A program made the position numbers and the translations under genes. Source: UBA6489 sp942490775 (GTDB taxonomy: Bacteria; Patescibacteriota; Gracilibacteria; BD1-5; UBA6164). Taken from it: a stretch of 64,000 nt of DNA. Shown here one piece after another: positions 22,752-34,177 of this stretch. Each line of letters starts with the position of its first letter. The stretch's first letter is position 1. The notes beneath the pieces were generated by a model that did no database searches, was not told the DNA's origin, and saw only the letters and a program-made list of their open reading frames with translations. Location: positions 1 through 64,000 of the forward strand of contig CALNYL010000005.1 in NCBI GenBank assembly GCA_942490775.1, in the 5' to 3' direction.

Positions 22752-23329
22752 ACAGAACAAAAAAAAGAAAAAGTTAACTCAAAAAAATAGATATGTGATC
22801 TTATTTCAGCCTGAATAGGGGTTAATTATTATTTAAAACTTATGATGATTGTAGAGAATAGTTAAGAGTACAAAATAAAGATTTAAATAAACTTACATAT
22901 AAAACATTAATAAAAGTTGTGGAATTAAATATTACACCAGAAACCTTAAAAGAACTTGTTAAATATTTCTTTGTATGAGCAAGGTAATAATTATCAAACA
23001 AATAAACTAGTCTTGGATTTTATAAAAATGGATAATATATCCTTGTTTTTAGAATTTCTAACAAATAATAATATTTATATAAAAGTATGAAATAGACAAA
23101 TATCAGTAAAATATAGAATGCAACTTCTTAGATGATATACTTATAGACTATAATGAACTAAATTCAAATCCAAATGGAGGAACTTATTAAAACTCTTCGC
23201 AGAAGAAAGGCAAAACTGCTAAAACACTAAGTATGAAGAGTTAAAAATATTTTTTGAGAGGAGAGGGGTAAGAGGACAAGAAAGCATGGTTGTTGGGGTT
23301 TTTGTGGGGAGAAAAAACATGAGTGATAT
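22752..23329 (+). pseudogene. Decayed coding sequence
   Basis: Short open pieces in shifting frames: one reads LIKVVELNITPETLKELVKY, the next NYQTNKLVLDFIKMDNISLF followed by VGNRQISVKYRMQLLRGYTY. They look like one protein broken by indels. I do not recognise it. It lies between the IS-disrupted gene and the caspase-like pseudogene and may once have belonged to either. Confidence 0.5.
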
Positions 23330-24116
23330 ATGTCTCTCCAAAAAACTAAAAAAGCAAGAAAACCAATAAGTGAAAAATTAGATTTAGCTAAGTTACATAA
23401 AGACTACAACAGAATATGAAGCAAAACTAAATTGATTACTTGAAACTTCTAAAAAGATAGATACAGTTTTTTATTTATGAAGTAATAGATATAACTGAGA
23501 TGATTATAATGGAGGTGTTTTTAAAGATATGTGGTACATTAATTCAATAATGAAAAATGCTGAGATAAGGGATTACACTGATGGGAAAACTGAACTTTCT
23601 AAGAAAATAAGTACACCAGAAGGCTTTATAAATGAAATTAAGGATTATTTAAAAAATAATACTAATAAAAATGTATTACTACAAATTGCATGACATTGAA
23701 ATATTTATTGAGGTGCTTTTTTTAAGAAATTTTATTTTGAAGAAAAGCATTTTAAAGAATTACAAAAATTATCAATGGAAAATGATAATCTAAGGATTAT
23801 TATAAATAGTTGTAATAATTGATATAAATTTTCAAAAAAGGATAAAAATTGAAATAAGAATATAAATATTGATGGTAACATTACTATAAATTCATGATTT
23901 TCTTATTCAGAGAATTCTTATTCAGAGATATCAAATAAATCTCTTATGGTAGCCGACTATGACTGAGATTGAAAAGTTTCCTTAGCAGAAAGAGATATTT
24001 ATTTACTGGAAAATTATTCTTTTTCTCCTATTTTATCATCTTACTATAAAAAAGAAACTTGAGAAATAGTTTGAATCTGATACAGAGATCAAGACCTTTT
24101 ATTACCAGAGACCTAA
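23330..24116 (+). pseudogene. Caspase-like peptidase with EF-hand loop, one frameshift
   Basis: The frame starting MSLQKTKKARKPISEKLDLA at 23330 must shift by one base near 23400 to join a long open frame (23388-24116). The joined product is about 262 residues. It contains LLQIAGHGNIYGG (His) and IIINSCNNGY (Cys), the His-Gly / Ser-Cys pair of clan CD peptidases. Near the C-terminus, DYDGDGKVSLAE is a textbook EF-hand/dockerin calcium loop. The combination suggests a calcium-responsive metacaspase-like protein. Without the frameshift correction there is no start codon close to the catalytic frame. Codon use matches the island rather than the flanks. Confidence 0.65.
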
Positions 24117-24147
24117 ACTAAAAATCTATTCAATTCTAATTTTTTCC

Positions 24148-24179
24148 AAAAAAACATAAGATTTTTCTTATGTTTTTTT
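24148..24179 (+). terminator. Terminator at the end of the island
   Basis: AAAAAAACATAAGA / TCTTATGTTTTTTT, almost identical to the hairpin at 17797. Confidence 0.85.
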
Positions 24180-24240
24180 ATTTGTGTTTTAAAATAATCT
24201 GTATATACTAAAGTTATAATTTATATCTTTGCTAATATTT

Positions 24241-27200
24241 ATGCAAAACACAACTTTCCAAACAAACTATAACAGACTAAACGAAGCCCAAAAACAAGCC
24301 GTAGACACAATATATGGCTCAGTTATGGTAGTAGCATGACCATGAACCTGAAAAACCCAAATAATAGGACTAAGAACCGCAAACATACTACTAAAAACAG
24401 ACACAAACCCAGAAAACATCCTAATCACAACCTTCACAGAAGCCTGAGTAATAGCAATAAAACAAAGACTCATAGACTTCATATGAAACGAAGCCTACAA
24501 AGTAAAAGTATCAACCATACACTCATTCTCCCAAGACATCATAAAATCATACCCAGAAAAATTTCTAGAATACAATGCAACAGAAGCAATAGATGATGTA
24601 GAATCCATAGAAATACTAAAACACCTACTAGACCAACTATACAAAGAAAAAAACATCTCAGAGCTATATCCAGCCTTTGATAACTACTTTTATCTAAGAG
24701 ACATTAAATGAAACATATCAAAACTAAAACAAGAATGAGTAACCATAGAAAAATTTAAAGAATCAATAGAAATAGAAGAAGAAAACCAAGCCGAAGAACT
24801 AGCACAAATAAAACCAACACTAAAAAAATACGAAACAACCAAGATAAAAAACCAAAAACACATAACAAAACTAAAAGAACTATCTATAATATTTGAAGCA
24901 TATAATAAATATCTTAGAAAAAAAGAAGTTTATGATTTTAATGATATGATAAACTTTGTACTTGAAAAGTTTAAGACAGATAGGGAACTAAGACTATTCT
25001 ATGCTGAACAGTATCAATTTATTATGCTCGATGAATTTCAGGATACAAATAATGCTCAAAATGAAATAGTGAATTTGATTTTGAGTGAGTCAGGTGAAAA
25101 TAATATAAATAATGAAGTAGGAGAAGCAGATCTGCTTCCCCTACGAGCAAACATAATGGTAGTATGAGACGACGACCAATCTATCTACCGTTTTCAATGA
25201 GCAAACATAGAAAATATGCTAAACTTCTCCAGTACCTACCCAGACACCAAAATAGTAGTACTAAAAAACAACTACAGAAGTCAACAAAACATACTAGATA
25301 TGTCAACCACCCTAATAAATAACAACGAAGAAAGACTATCAAAAAAACTCACAAGCATAGAAAAAAAATTAATATCAAGCTGAAAAAATAAAACCTGAGA
25401 AAAACCAACACTATACAAAGCACTAAACACTATAGACGAAAAGAACTTTGTTTTGGAAAAGATAAAGGAGGTAGGGACTGGTTTAAAACCTGTCCCTACT
25501 GAAGAATGAATTACAGAATACTCTAACATAGCCATAATAGTAAGAAGCAATAGAGAAGTAGAAGAGTGGAGTAATTTCCTAGAAGCAAATAAAATACCCA
25601 TAGACTCTAAACTAAAAACAAATATACTAAACAACCCCTTCATAAAATTCATAACAAACTTTTTAGAAATAACAGACAACCCATATTCAGACGACTCAAA
25701 ACTCCTTGATTTATTAAGATCAGACCTAGTAAAAATAGACAACATAGATGTCCTAAATATAAATAAAAAGCTATACAGCCTAAATTATAGTAGAAAAGAA
25801 AAACTACCACTATTCTCATTTATATCCAATGATGAAAATCTAGATAAACTGCTTTTAAATGACACAGAAACCATAAAAAACTTTAGAGACAATTTACTAA
25901 AAACAACATGAAAAATAGCCCATAACACCTTTTCAGAATACTTTAAATACTTCATAGAAGAATCTAAAATATACGAATTCATAGAAGAAAAATGAACCTT
26001 TGATGACATAGAAGACCTATTAACATTCCTAAACCTAATAAAAGGATACAATAAAAAAGACAAAAACCTCAACACAAAAAAACTTCTAAAAAAAATAGAA
26101 CTACTAAAACAATACAATATAGTAATCCCAAGACAAGCCCTAAAAATACAAAAAAAATGAGTACAAGTCCTAACAGCACACAGCTCAAAATGACTAGAAT
26201 ACGAAACAGTATTTATCCCATGACTCCAATACTGAAACTGGGACTACAAAAGAGCACCACAAAAACTAAAACTACCACTAAACCTTGTCTGAAAATGAGT
26301 ATCAGCAACAAAAGAAACAAAACTAGAAGAAGAAAGAAGATTATTCTTTGTAGCAGCAACCAGAGCAGAAAAAACACTCTATATGAGTTTTCCAGCAGGA
26401 GAAGGAACCAAACCACTATTACCCTCTAGCTTTATAGAAGAAATAGAAAAAAATATACAAATAAAAGAATCCAACCTAGATAAACAAACTACAGAAAACC
26501 TAAAAAACAGTCTAAAAAATCTATTTAAACAAGTCTCTATAAACTCCTCATCACAAGACGAACTAGATTACATAGAAGAATTTCTAGAAACCTATAAACT
26601 ATCAGCCAGTGACCTAAACACATTTCTAGAAGACCCAAAGATGTTTTTAAGAAGCAAAGTCTTTAAATACCCTTTTGAAGACAATGAATTTACTATATTT
26701 GGTAAAGTATATCACAGAGTACTAGAATTATTTTTTACAAAATACAAAAAAGACTGAACCATACCAAATAAATCTTACCTAACAGCAAGTTTCAAACTTC
26801 TACTTGAAAAAGAAATTTTAACAGACGACGAACTAGAAAGACTAACAGAAAAATGAATAACCTGACTTGAATGATACTACAACACATATAAAAATAACTT
26901 CAAAACTCCACTAAACTCGGAGTTTAACTTTAGATCTAGAAATATTGCTTTTGAAAATATCCCCCTAACCTGAAAAATAGATAAAATAGAACTATCATGA
27001 ACCAGCACAGCAAATTCCAACAGCTCAGAAAACTTATGACAACTAGCATTTTTTAAGGAAAACATAGTTTTAATAGACTACAAAACCTGAAAATCAAAGA
27101 CACTATGAGTCATAAAATGAACAGATAGATATTGAAATAAAAAAGAATCATCCAGTGAATGAAAATATTTCAGACAACTACTATTTTATAAACTAATGTG

Positions 27201-27396
27201 TGAACTAGATAGAGACTTTAGAAATAACTACTGAGAAATAAAATTAGCAATAGACTTTGTAGAATGAAAAGATTGAATTTATAAATACATAGAAGTTGAT
27301 TATACTCAAGAAGACTATGAAGAACTAAAAAAACTAATAAAAGAAACTCGGAAACAAATGAACGATATGGAATTTTGGAAAGAACTTTTGAAATAG
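24241..27396 (+). CDS. UvrD-family helicase with C-terminal RecB-type nuclease domain
   Basis: 1,051 residues. SF1 motifs in order: LNEAQKQAV (Q), VVAGPGTGKT (I, three Gly as TGA or mixed), IMLDEFQDTN (II), VVGDDDQSIYRFQG (III), LKNNYRSQQNI (IV), LTAHSSKGLEYETVFIPG (V) and RRLFFVAATRAEKTLY (VI). The C-terminal 230 residues hold a PD-(D/E)XK core: FGKVYHRVLELFF, then IVLIDYKTGKSKT. It probably processes DNA ends in repair or recombination, as AddAB/RecB-like proteins do. Two different palindromic elements are inserted in frame (25117-25144 and 25471-25499), both in variable stretches outside the motifs. Confidence 0.93.
25117..25144. repeat. 28-bp palindrome inside helicase gene
   Basis: GTAGGAGAAGCAGA / TCTGCTTCCCCTAC, one mismatch. 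It encodes VGEADLLPLRAN just before motif III. Confidence 0.8.
25471..25499. repeat. 29-bp palindrome inside helicase gene
   Basis: GTAGGGACTGGTTT / AAAACCTGTCCCTAC. It encodes VGTGLKPVPTEEG. I recall this peptide as a recurrent insertion in many bacterial proteins. Confidence 0.8.
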
Positions 27397-27454
27397 GGAA
27401 TATATATAACCTTCTCTTAATATGAAAGTAAGAAGTCTAGGAATGAACTATAAT

Positions 27455-28690
27455 TTACCTAACCCTCATCGTACTAATATTAACATAAGTAGACTCCCAC
27501 TCTCTTTCTGATAAAAACTTTCAATCTCTAGTATAAACCTCTTTTTTAACCTTTCAAGATAATTCTCAAGTCTGCCCCCTAGAAATCTTAACCTTTTTAT
27601 CTGACTTTTTAGGCGAAATTCAAGCAAGTAAAGCATACCCTCACTTATCTATAAACTTAAAATAAATATCACTATCAGAAATATTTTTTAACCTCAAACT
27701 CTTTCTAAACTCTATAATAGTAGCATCATCTCACCAAATAGTAGTATCATAATACCTCTCATACCGAGTACGATGAGCATGTCTCTCAGCTATCTCTATC
27801 TCTGGATGAATCAACCCAACTCTAAAAACCTGAGTAGAGGCTCCACATACTCAAGACTGAAAAACATAGTTATCATAATCATCTTCATTTGATGCACAAT
27901 ATCATATTCTATAAGCCAGTCTCTTATTTATATTAAAAATATCTCAAGGTTTTACTAGTTTCTTATCAATCGCTATAAGTGCTACATCATAGTTTGTTTT
28001 AGAACAGTTTCATAACTGGTCTAGTTTATCTCTCTTAGCCACATAATAGTTATAGTTAAAAGTCTTTAAAATCAAAAACTCCTCCTGAGTCAGTGAAATA
28101 AAATTTTTATCTGATATAAGTTTCCATATCAGTGATTTATCATATCAATTTTTTCTAACACTTTCTAAAAAACTATAAAATCTATTTAAATCATCTTCCT
28201 TAAAAATAGGTTTTGAATCCTCATATTCAAACTCAGCAGAATAAAGCTCATAAGTATTTGAAAAATTATCTATATGCTCCCATATTCATTCTACACTACC
28301 AGTAAAACTATCAGTATCTTTTGTGTAATATTCTGAAAAATTACTAAAAAAACACTCAGGAGAAATAATAGCTCAGTTTCAGTTTTCTTTAAAAACACAT
28401 CTAGAACCTTTTGCTTCATTTATTAGCCTTTTTTCCTGCTCATTTAAACTAGAAAAAACTAAATCCGATTTCACCTTTGTAAAAGAAATCACATTTGCAT
28501 TTTCTAGATTTATATCTTGTTTTTTATATATCTCGCTATCTATTATTTTATATTGTATATCACTAAAATGAATTACCACCTCCTTTTTTTCCTCAGGAGC
28601 AAATAAACTCTTTCAAAATATATCAAAGAAAAAAAGTAATAGAAATAACAAGAAAAATTCAATTATTAGTTTAGTTTTTGCTCTTTTCAT
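27455..28690 (-). CDS. VanW-family protein
   Basis: 411 residues. A single N-terminal membrane helix (LIIEFFLLFLLLFFFDIF) anchors it. The C-terminal half matches VanW: QSGVCGASTQVFRVGLIHPE (usual GGGvCQvsTtly), IEIAERHAHRT, TTIWGDDATIIE and SLRLKNISDSDIYF. VanW is a peptidoglycan-associated family of uncertain biochemical role. The position on the cell surface fits a wall function. It is convergent with the helicase gene. Confidence 0.85.
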
Positions 28691-28852
28691 CTTTAAAAGT
28701 AAAATTTTAACTAAAGCAATATATTATTATAAATATTTTTGTCAAAAAATTGACTTATTTTTTGTATAGATATATTATAAATAACAAAATATATTTCTTT
28801 CTTTACACAAAAGTAGGAGAAAATTATTATAAAAAATATCCCTAATCAAAAA

Positions 28853-29770
28853 ATGCCTATGTTAAGAGAACTAAATGTTAACTGAATCAAGTGGATAGAT
28901 GGAGTATGACTAACACAAGACGAAATTAAAGAAATACTATCAAGTCATAAAATCCATGAACTAGACTTAGAAGCATGTTTAGAACAAAATCAAAAAGCCA
29001 GAATAGACACATATAAAAAATACTCATTTTTAATTTTCCACTTCCCAAAATATGACAGAAAGCTAAAAATATATAAACTTAACGAATTTAGTATATTCTT
29101 TTGGAAAAATACACTTATAACATTTAGAAACTTCCCATGAACACACATAGATAAGATTTTCAAAAACTATAAAAACCAAACAACAGAAAAGAAAAACCCA
29201 ATCAAAATAACATCAGGTTACATCATGTATGAAATAATCCAAGTAATGCTGGAAAAAATGTTTAAACTCATAAGAAATGTAAAACTAGATATCAAAAACA
29301 TAGAAAATAATGTTTTTGATAATGCCACAACCTCACTAGTAAAAGACATAATGATAAAAAAAAGAAACATAGTAGTACTAAAACATATGTTTCAATCTCA
29401 AGTCAGTGTGTTTAAAAAACTAGAACTCACAGTAAATGAACTCTATGAAGGAATGATGGAAGAATATTTTGAAGACCTAGAAGACAAAGTTGAACAAATA
29501 GTAAATGATATACAGATATTATGGGAACACATAGACAATGTTGAAGATGCCTTAAAGTCCATGGTAGATATGAGAACTAATTTTGTAATGAAAATTCTTA
29601 CACTATTCTCTGCCTTTTTAATGCCATTAACACTTATAACATCATTTTATGGGATGAATGTAAAACTACCTTATCAAAATAACCCAGACTTTATTAATCT
29701 GCTTCTACTTTGGAGTTTTATAATCATGCTATCATTATATTTATACTTGAAAAAAATAAACAAATTCTAA
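28853..29770 (+). CDS. corA: CorA-like divalent cation transporter
   Basis: 305 residues. A cytoplasmic N-terminal domain with long helices (EYFEDLEDKVEQIVNDIQIL) is followed by two C-terminal membrane helices. The first ends in ITSFYGMNVKLP, the GMN selectivity motif of CorA. It mediates Mg2+ (or Co2+/Ni2+) uptake as a pentamer. The ATG at 28853 is chosen because it gives a normal N-terminus; another in-frame ATG follows two codons later. Confidence 0.92.
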
Positions 29771-29802
29771 TTCTTCCCTTAACAATATCTTTGCCGAAAT
29801 AT

Positions 29803-29832
29803 AACCTCTTTCTCCTAAAAGAGGTTTTTTTT
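29803..29832. terminator. Terminator shared by convergent genes
   Basis: AACCTCTT-TCTCCTAA-AAGAGGTT followed by a T tract, between corA and the lipoprotein gene on the other strand. Confidence 0.75.
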
Positions 29833-29838
29833 GTTTTT

Positions 29839-30951
29839 TTATTTACAAACATCTGCAGAAATTAAATCAGAAATTTTATAATCAGAAACAGTATAAAGTA
29901 AAAAATATCACTTATCATCAAGTTTTTTAACTTTGAATATTGGTAAATCAGATCTTTTTACTATCTTTAGTTTATCTCAGTTTTTTCAAACTACTCATTT
30001 ACTTCCTCATTCTGAATAAGATAAAACTAGTTTTTGTGTAGTTTTTAAATCCATAAAATTAATTTCTTCTTTTTCTTCTAAATTTAGAAAATCATCATTA
30101 TCTCATAAATAAACAACTCAATTTGGTTCTTTAAAATCTGTTGTTTCATAAACCGCATACAAATTTTTATCTACCTCAAATAAATAATCTTGTGCTATTC
30201 AATTTTCACTATAATAGTACTTTCTTCTGTTTTCTTGTGTGAATTCTGAAGATAATAAAGATTCATTATAAATATCTTCTTCTATGTATTTTATAGCCTC
30301 TTCTGAAGTATTTAATACACTACTTTGTACGAAAGTAGTGCTTGGACTATATGTAAAAACAGTTTGGCTTTTTGATGATAGTTTATATCTAGTATTAAAG
30401 TTTAATTTTAGTTTCCATGTATAGTCTCAGATTTTTATTTCATCTTTTAGCTTAGTTATATTCTCACTTGTTTCCTTTCACTGCGAGTCTAATATAATCT
30501 GTTTTATACTTTCTCATTCGCATCATTTTGAAAATTCTTTTTTTACATAATAGTTTCAGTATTTTATTGTTTCTATATATGAGTAATCTTTTCACATTGA
30601 GATTATTTTTCTCATATAGCTCCCATCTTTTTTATAAACTGAATAGCTTCTAGGACTTCTTTTGTAGCTTTGCTTTTCAGTGCTATCATCCGTTTTAAAA
30701 TATTGCACAAGTTCTTCTCCTTGTTCTTCAAGCTTTTCTCAGTTTTCTAAACAATCCTCTAGTGTGCAGTATTTTCCTGTAATATCCTCTTGCTTTTCTT
30801 CTGGTTGTGTTTTATCATCAGTTTCACTATTCCCCAATATTTGTTTTTGGCTTCCTGATTGTGTTTCGTTTGGTGTGCCTGTTTCTGATTTTCAAAATGA
30901 GCAAGATAACATTATAAAAATCATAGTGATTGCTAATATTAGTTTTTTCAT
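29839..30951 (-). CDS. Putative lipoprotein of unknown function
   Basis: 370 residues. The signal peptide ends in a lipobox (IFIMLSCSFG). The mature part opens with a polar, low-complexity linker (NETQSGSQKQILGNSETDDK), then a beta-rich region with many Tyr and Lys. One region, CTLEDCLENGEKLEEQGEEL, has two nearby Cys. I do not recognise a family. It is convergent with corA. Confidence 0.7.
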
Positions 30952-31109
30952 GATTGAGATTATTAATTGTAAAATGTAAGAATTTTATTCCTTAGCATAG
31001 TTATTATAAACATACGATAAAAAATCACAATTTTTTTTGATATTTTTTATAAACTAATATACTATTTTTTGATAAAAATAAAATTAATTACTTAAATAAC
31101 CCAAAAAAC

Positions 31110-33395
31110 ATGCAATTAAACCCAAAACAACAAGAAGCCAGAGATCAAATAGACTGACCTCTACTAATAATAGCCTGAGCATGAAGCTGAAAAACAGCTA
31201 CACTAACTGCCAGAGTAGAATATATGATTAAAGAAAAAAATATAAATCCCTCTGAAATACTTATGGTAACATTTACCAACAAAGCAGCAAAAGAAATGAG
31301 AGAAAGAGTAGCTAAGAATTTATGAGTACAAGTAAACAATAATATCTATAAAAATAGAAACTTACCACTAATTTGAACTTTCCACTCTATCTGAATATTT
31401 TTACTAAAAGAAGTTCTAGCAAACTTCTCATATGAAGAACTAAACATATGACTAAAAAAAGACTTTGTAATATATGATGAAAGCGATAAGCTATCTGTTA
31501 TGAAAACCATAATAAAACAAGACTTAGGTCTAGACGAAAAACAATTTAAAGCTAGGCAAATAGCATTTTATATAAGTAATGCTAAAAATAGTCTAATATT
31601 AGCAAAAGACTACGATAGGGAAGTAGATTCATACATAAAAGAAGTAGTAAGAGATGCATATAAAATATACGAAAAAAAACTAAGGCAAAATAATGCAATG
31701 GATTTTGACGACATACTAATAAAAACCCTGCAAATATTAAAAATTCCAAAAATATTAGAAATATATCAAGAAAGATATAAATATCTGATGGTAGACGAGT
31801 ATCAAGATACAAATATGCCGCAATATGAAATAGTGAAACTTTTAGCCTCAAGATATGGTAACTTGGCTGTAGTTGGAGACGATTCTCAATCAATTTATTC
31901 GTGGAGATGAGCTGATATGAGAAATATACTAAACTTCAAAAAAGACTATAAAACAGCAAAGGTAGTAAAACTAGAACAAAACTACAGAAGTACAAAAACT
32001 ATAATAAAAGCAGCAAACGAAGTTATAAAAAATAATACAAATTCAATAAAAAAAGAACTATGGACAGATAATGAAATCTGAAATAAAATAAATATAATAG
32101 AAGCACCAGATGATAAAATAGAAGCCTTAGTAATAGCCGAAATAATAAAAGAAAAATATGATAATAAAGAAAATATAGTCTCTTTCTCCTGAGAAGGAGA
32201 AAAAATTCAAGATAGGAGTAAATATAAAGATAACCTAATTCTCTACAGAACAAACGGACAATCAAGACAACTAGAAGAAGCCCTAATTGTAAAAGGAATA
32301 CCTTATAGAATAATATGATGACTAAAATTCTATGATAGAAAAGAAGTAAAAGACATACTATCCTACCTAAAAATAATTCACAACCAAGATGATATAGTAG
32401 CTATGAAAAGAGTAATAAATACACCCTCAAGAAAAATATGAGCAAGAACAATAGAAATATTAGATAACTATAGAGAAAACTTTTGATTAAACTATCCACA
32501 AATAATAGAAAATATATCAGAAGTAGAAGAAGTAAAACCAATGGCAAAAAATAGCCTAGCAAACTTTAGTGAAATATATAAAACCCTAGTAAAAGCCTCT
32601 AATACACAAAATGTATTTGAACTTATATGAACAATAATAGAATCTATATGATATGACCAGTATCTAAGAAAAGATTTTACAGAAGATGAATATGAAGCAA
32701 AAATAGATAATCTAAAAGAACTTAAAAATGTAGCATCAGAATACAATGGAATGGAACCCAGAGAATCACTAGCAAACTTTCTAGATGAAGTAGCACTCAT
32801 AACAGACATGGATACAAAAAATACTCAAGAAGACTATGTAACACTTATGACAATCCATACAAGTAAATGACTAGAAGAAAAAAGGGTATTTTTAGCATGA
32901 TTAGAAGATGGAATTTTTCCTCATATAAGAAGTATAAATAATACAGCAGAATTAGAAGAAGAAAGAAGACTTATGTATGTAGCTATGACAAGAGCAGAAG
33001 AAGAACTATATATAAGTAGAGCCGAGGAAAGATTTGTTTTTTGAGACTATGTAAGAAACCCAGAAAGTAGATTTCTAAAAGAGATATTACCAGAATACAA
33101 AGAAGACTTTGATCTATCTACAACTAGTTTATGAGGTGGAAATATGTTTTCTACTTCTATAGATTCTTCTTTTAGTTCTAGTTTTTGAAATGATTGAGGT
33201 TCAGCTGGACAGAGAATAACTAAACCCAAAGTAACAAATGATGTTTCAAAATTCACTATGTGAGATAGAGTTTCACATCATAAATTTTGAAATGGTATAA
33301 TAACTTCACTAAAATGAGAAATAGCAGAAATCGCCTTTTCATGAGTTTGAGTTAAAAAAATGAATATTAAAATTGCACCAGTGAAGAAGATGTAA
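31110..33395 (+). CDS. pcrA: PcrA/UvrD DNA helicase
   Basis: 761 residues, a normal PcrA length. Motifs: LNPKQQEARDQI (Q), IIAGAGSGKT (I), LMVDEYQDTN (II), VVGDDSQSIYSWRG (III), LEQNYRST (IV), MTIHTSKGLEEKRVFLAG (V), LEDGIFPHIRS and RRLMYVAMTRAEEELY (VI). The C-terminal 45 residues (GDRVSHHKFGNGIITSLKGE) form the Tudor-like domain that in PcrA binds RNA polymerase. It acts in nucleotide-excision repair and replication-fork rescue. A family A palindrome adds about 14 residues after motif IV, and the loop base triplet of that palindrome is an in-frame TGA. Confidence 0.95.
32177..32220 (+). repeat. Palindromic element family A, inside pcrA
   Basis: TCTCTTTCTCC-TGAGA-AGGAGAAAAA, then ATTCAAGATAGGAG. 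It encodes SFSGEGEKIQDRS with UGA read as Gly; under the standard code it would truncate PcrA. Confidence 0.85.
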
Positions 33396-33471
33396 AATTA
33401 GAATAATCATAAGAGAAATTTGTAGAAACAAAAAAGGTTTTGTCTTAATTTTTCTGAAAAAAATACGAAAT

Positions 33472-33507
33472 AAAAAAAGTCCTGAACTTAGTTCAGGACT
33501 TTTTTTG
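33472..33507. terminator. Terminator after pcrA
   Basis: AAAAAAAGTCCTGAAC / GTTCAGGACTTTTTTT, a perfect stem between convergent genes. Confidence 0.9.
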
Positions 33508-33523
33508 AGGTACTCATAGAATC

Positions 33524-34126
33524 TTAATTCTTTATTAAGCCAGAGTCCATAATACTTATTCATAGAGTATAATCATCCTCTATATTATCAAAATCATCAT
33601 CAGGAGCTTTTAAAATATCAATAGATTTTAAGTATTTACTTCAATCAGTAGTCTCTCATTGCCTATTTGGTATAGAATTACTATATGAAACAGAATCCTT
33701 AGGTGCAGAAGAGTCTTTATTAAGTTTTAATCAAGCTTTTTTAGCAAGTTTTTCTCCTTCTTTCTTTAAAGTATTAAAATCTCCTGAATAAATAACAAAT
33801 ATAGATTTTTGACTTCATCTATCTCTAGAAATCCCCTCAACAAATTTTAGTCATTTTGGTTCTTCAATATTCATTTCATCTTTTGCCCATTGAGGCATAT
33901 TATCTATTTCTTCTTGCTTCATTTCTTGATATCTATCATCTTCTCTAGGTATTGCTATAGGGCTATTATTTTGAATTGTATCTGTTGTTTTATTTTCTAT
34001 ATCTCCTATATTTGTTAAATTTGTTGTAGTTGTTGTAGTTGTTATATCTTTATTTACTTCATCTCAACCGCAAGATGTTAGAAAAATAACTAATAAAAGA
34101 ATAGTAGGAAAAATTGTTTTTCTCAT
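33524..34126 (-). CDS. Putative lipoprotein
   Basis: 200 residues. A signal peptide with lipobox (LVIFLTSCGGDE) precedes a Thr-rich linker (ITTTTTTT) and a small domain containing KGLKFVEGISRDRGSQKSIF and VIYSGDFNTLKKEGEKLAKK. I do not recognise it. It lies directly downstream of the giant prepilin-like gene on the same strand and may be co-transcribed. Confidence 0.75.
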
Positions 34127-34177
34127 TATATAAAAATTAAAAATTAAAATATAAATTGTTTTATTATTATAAAAATT

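Noticed and set aside
23388..24116. Intact caspase-like gene starting at an internal ATG (23529)
   Set aside because: That start would cut off conserved-looking sequence just before it; one-base correction upstream gives a better full-length frame.
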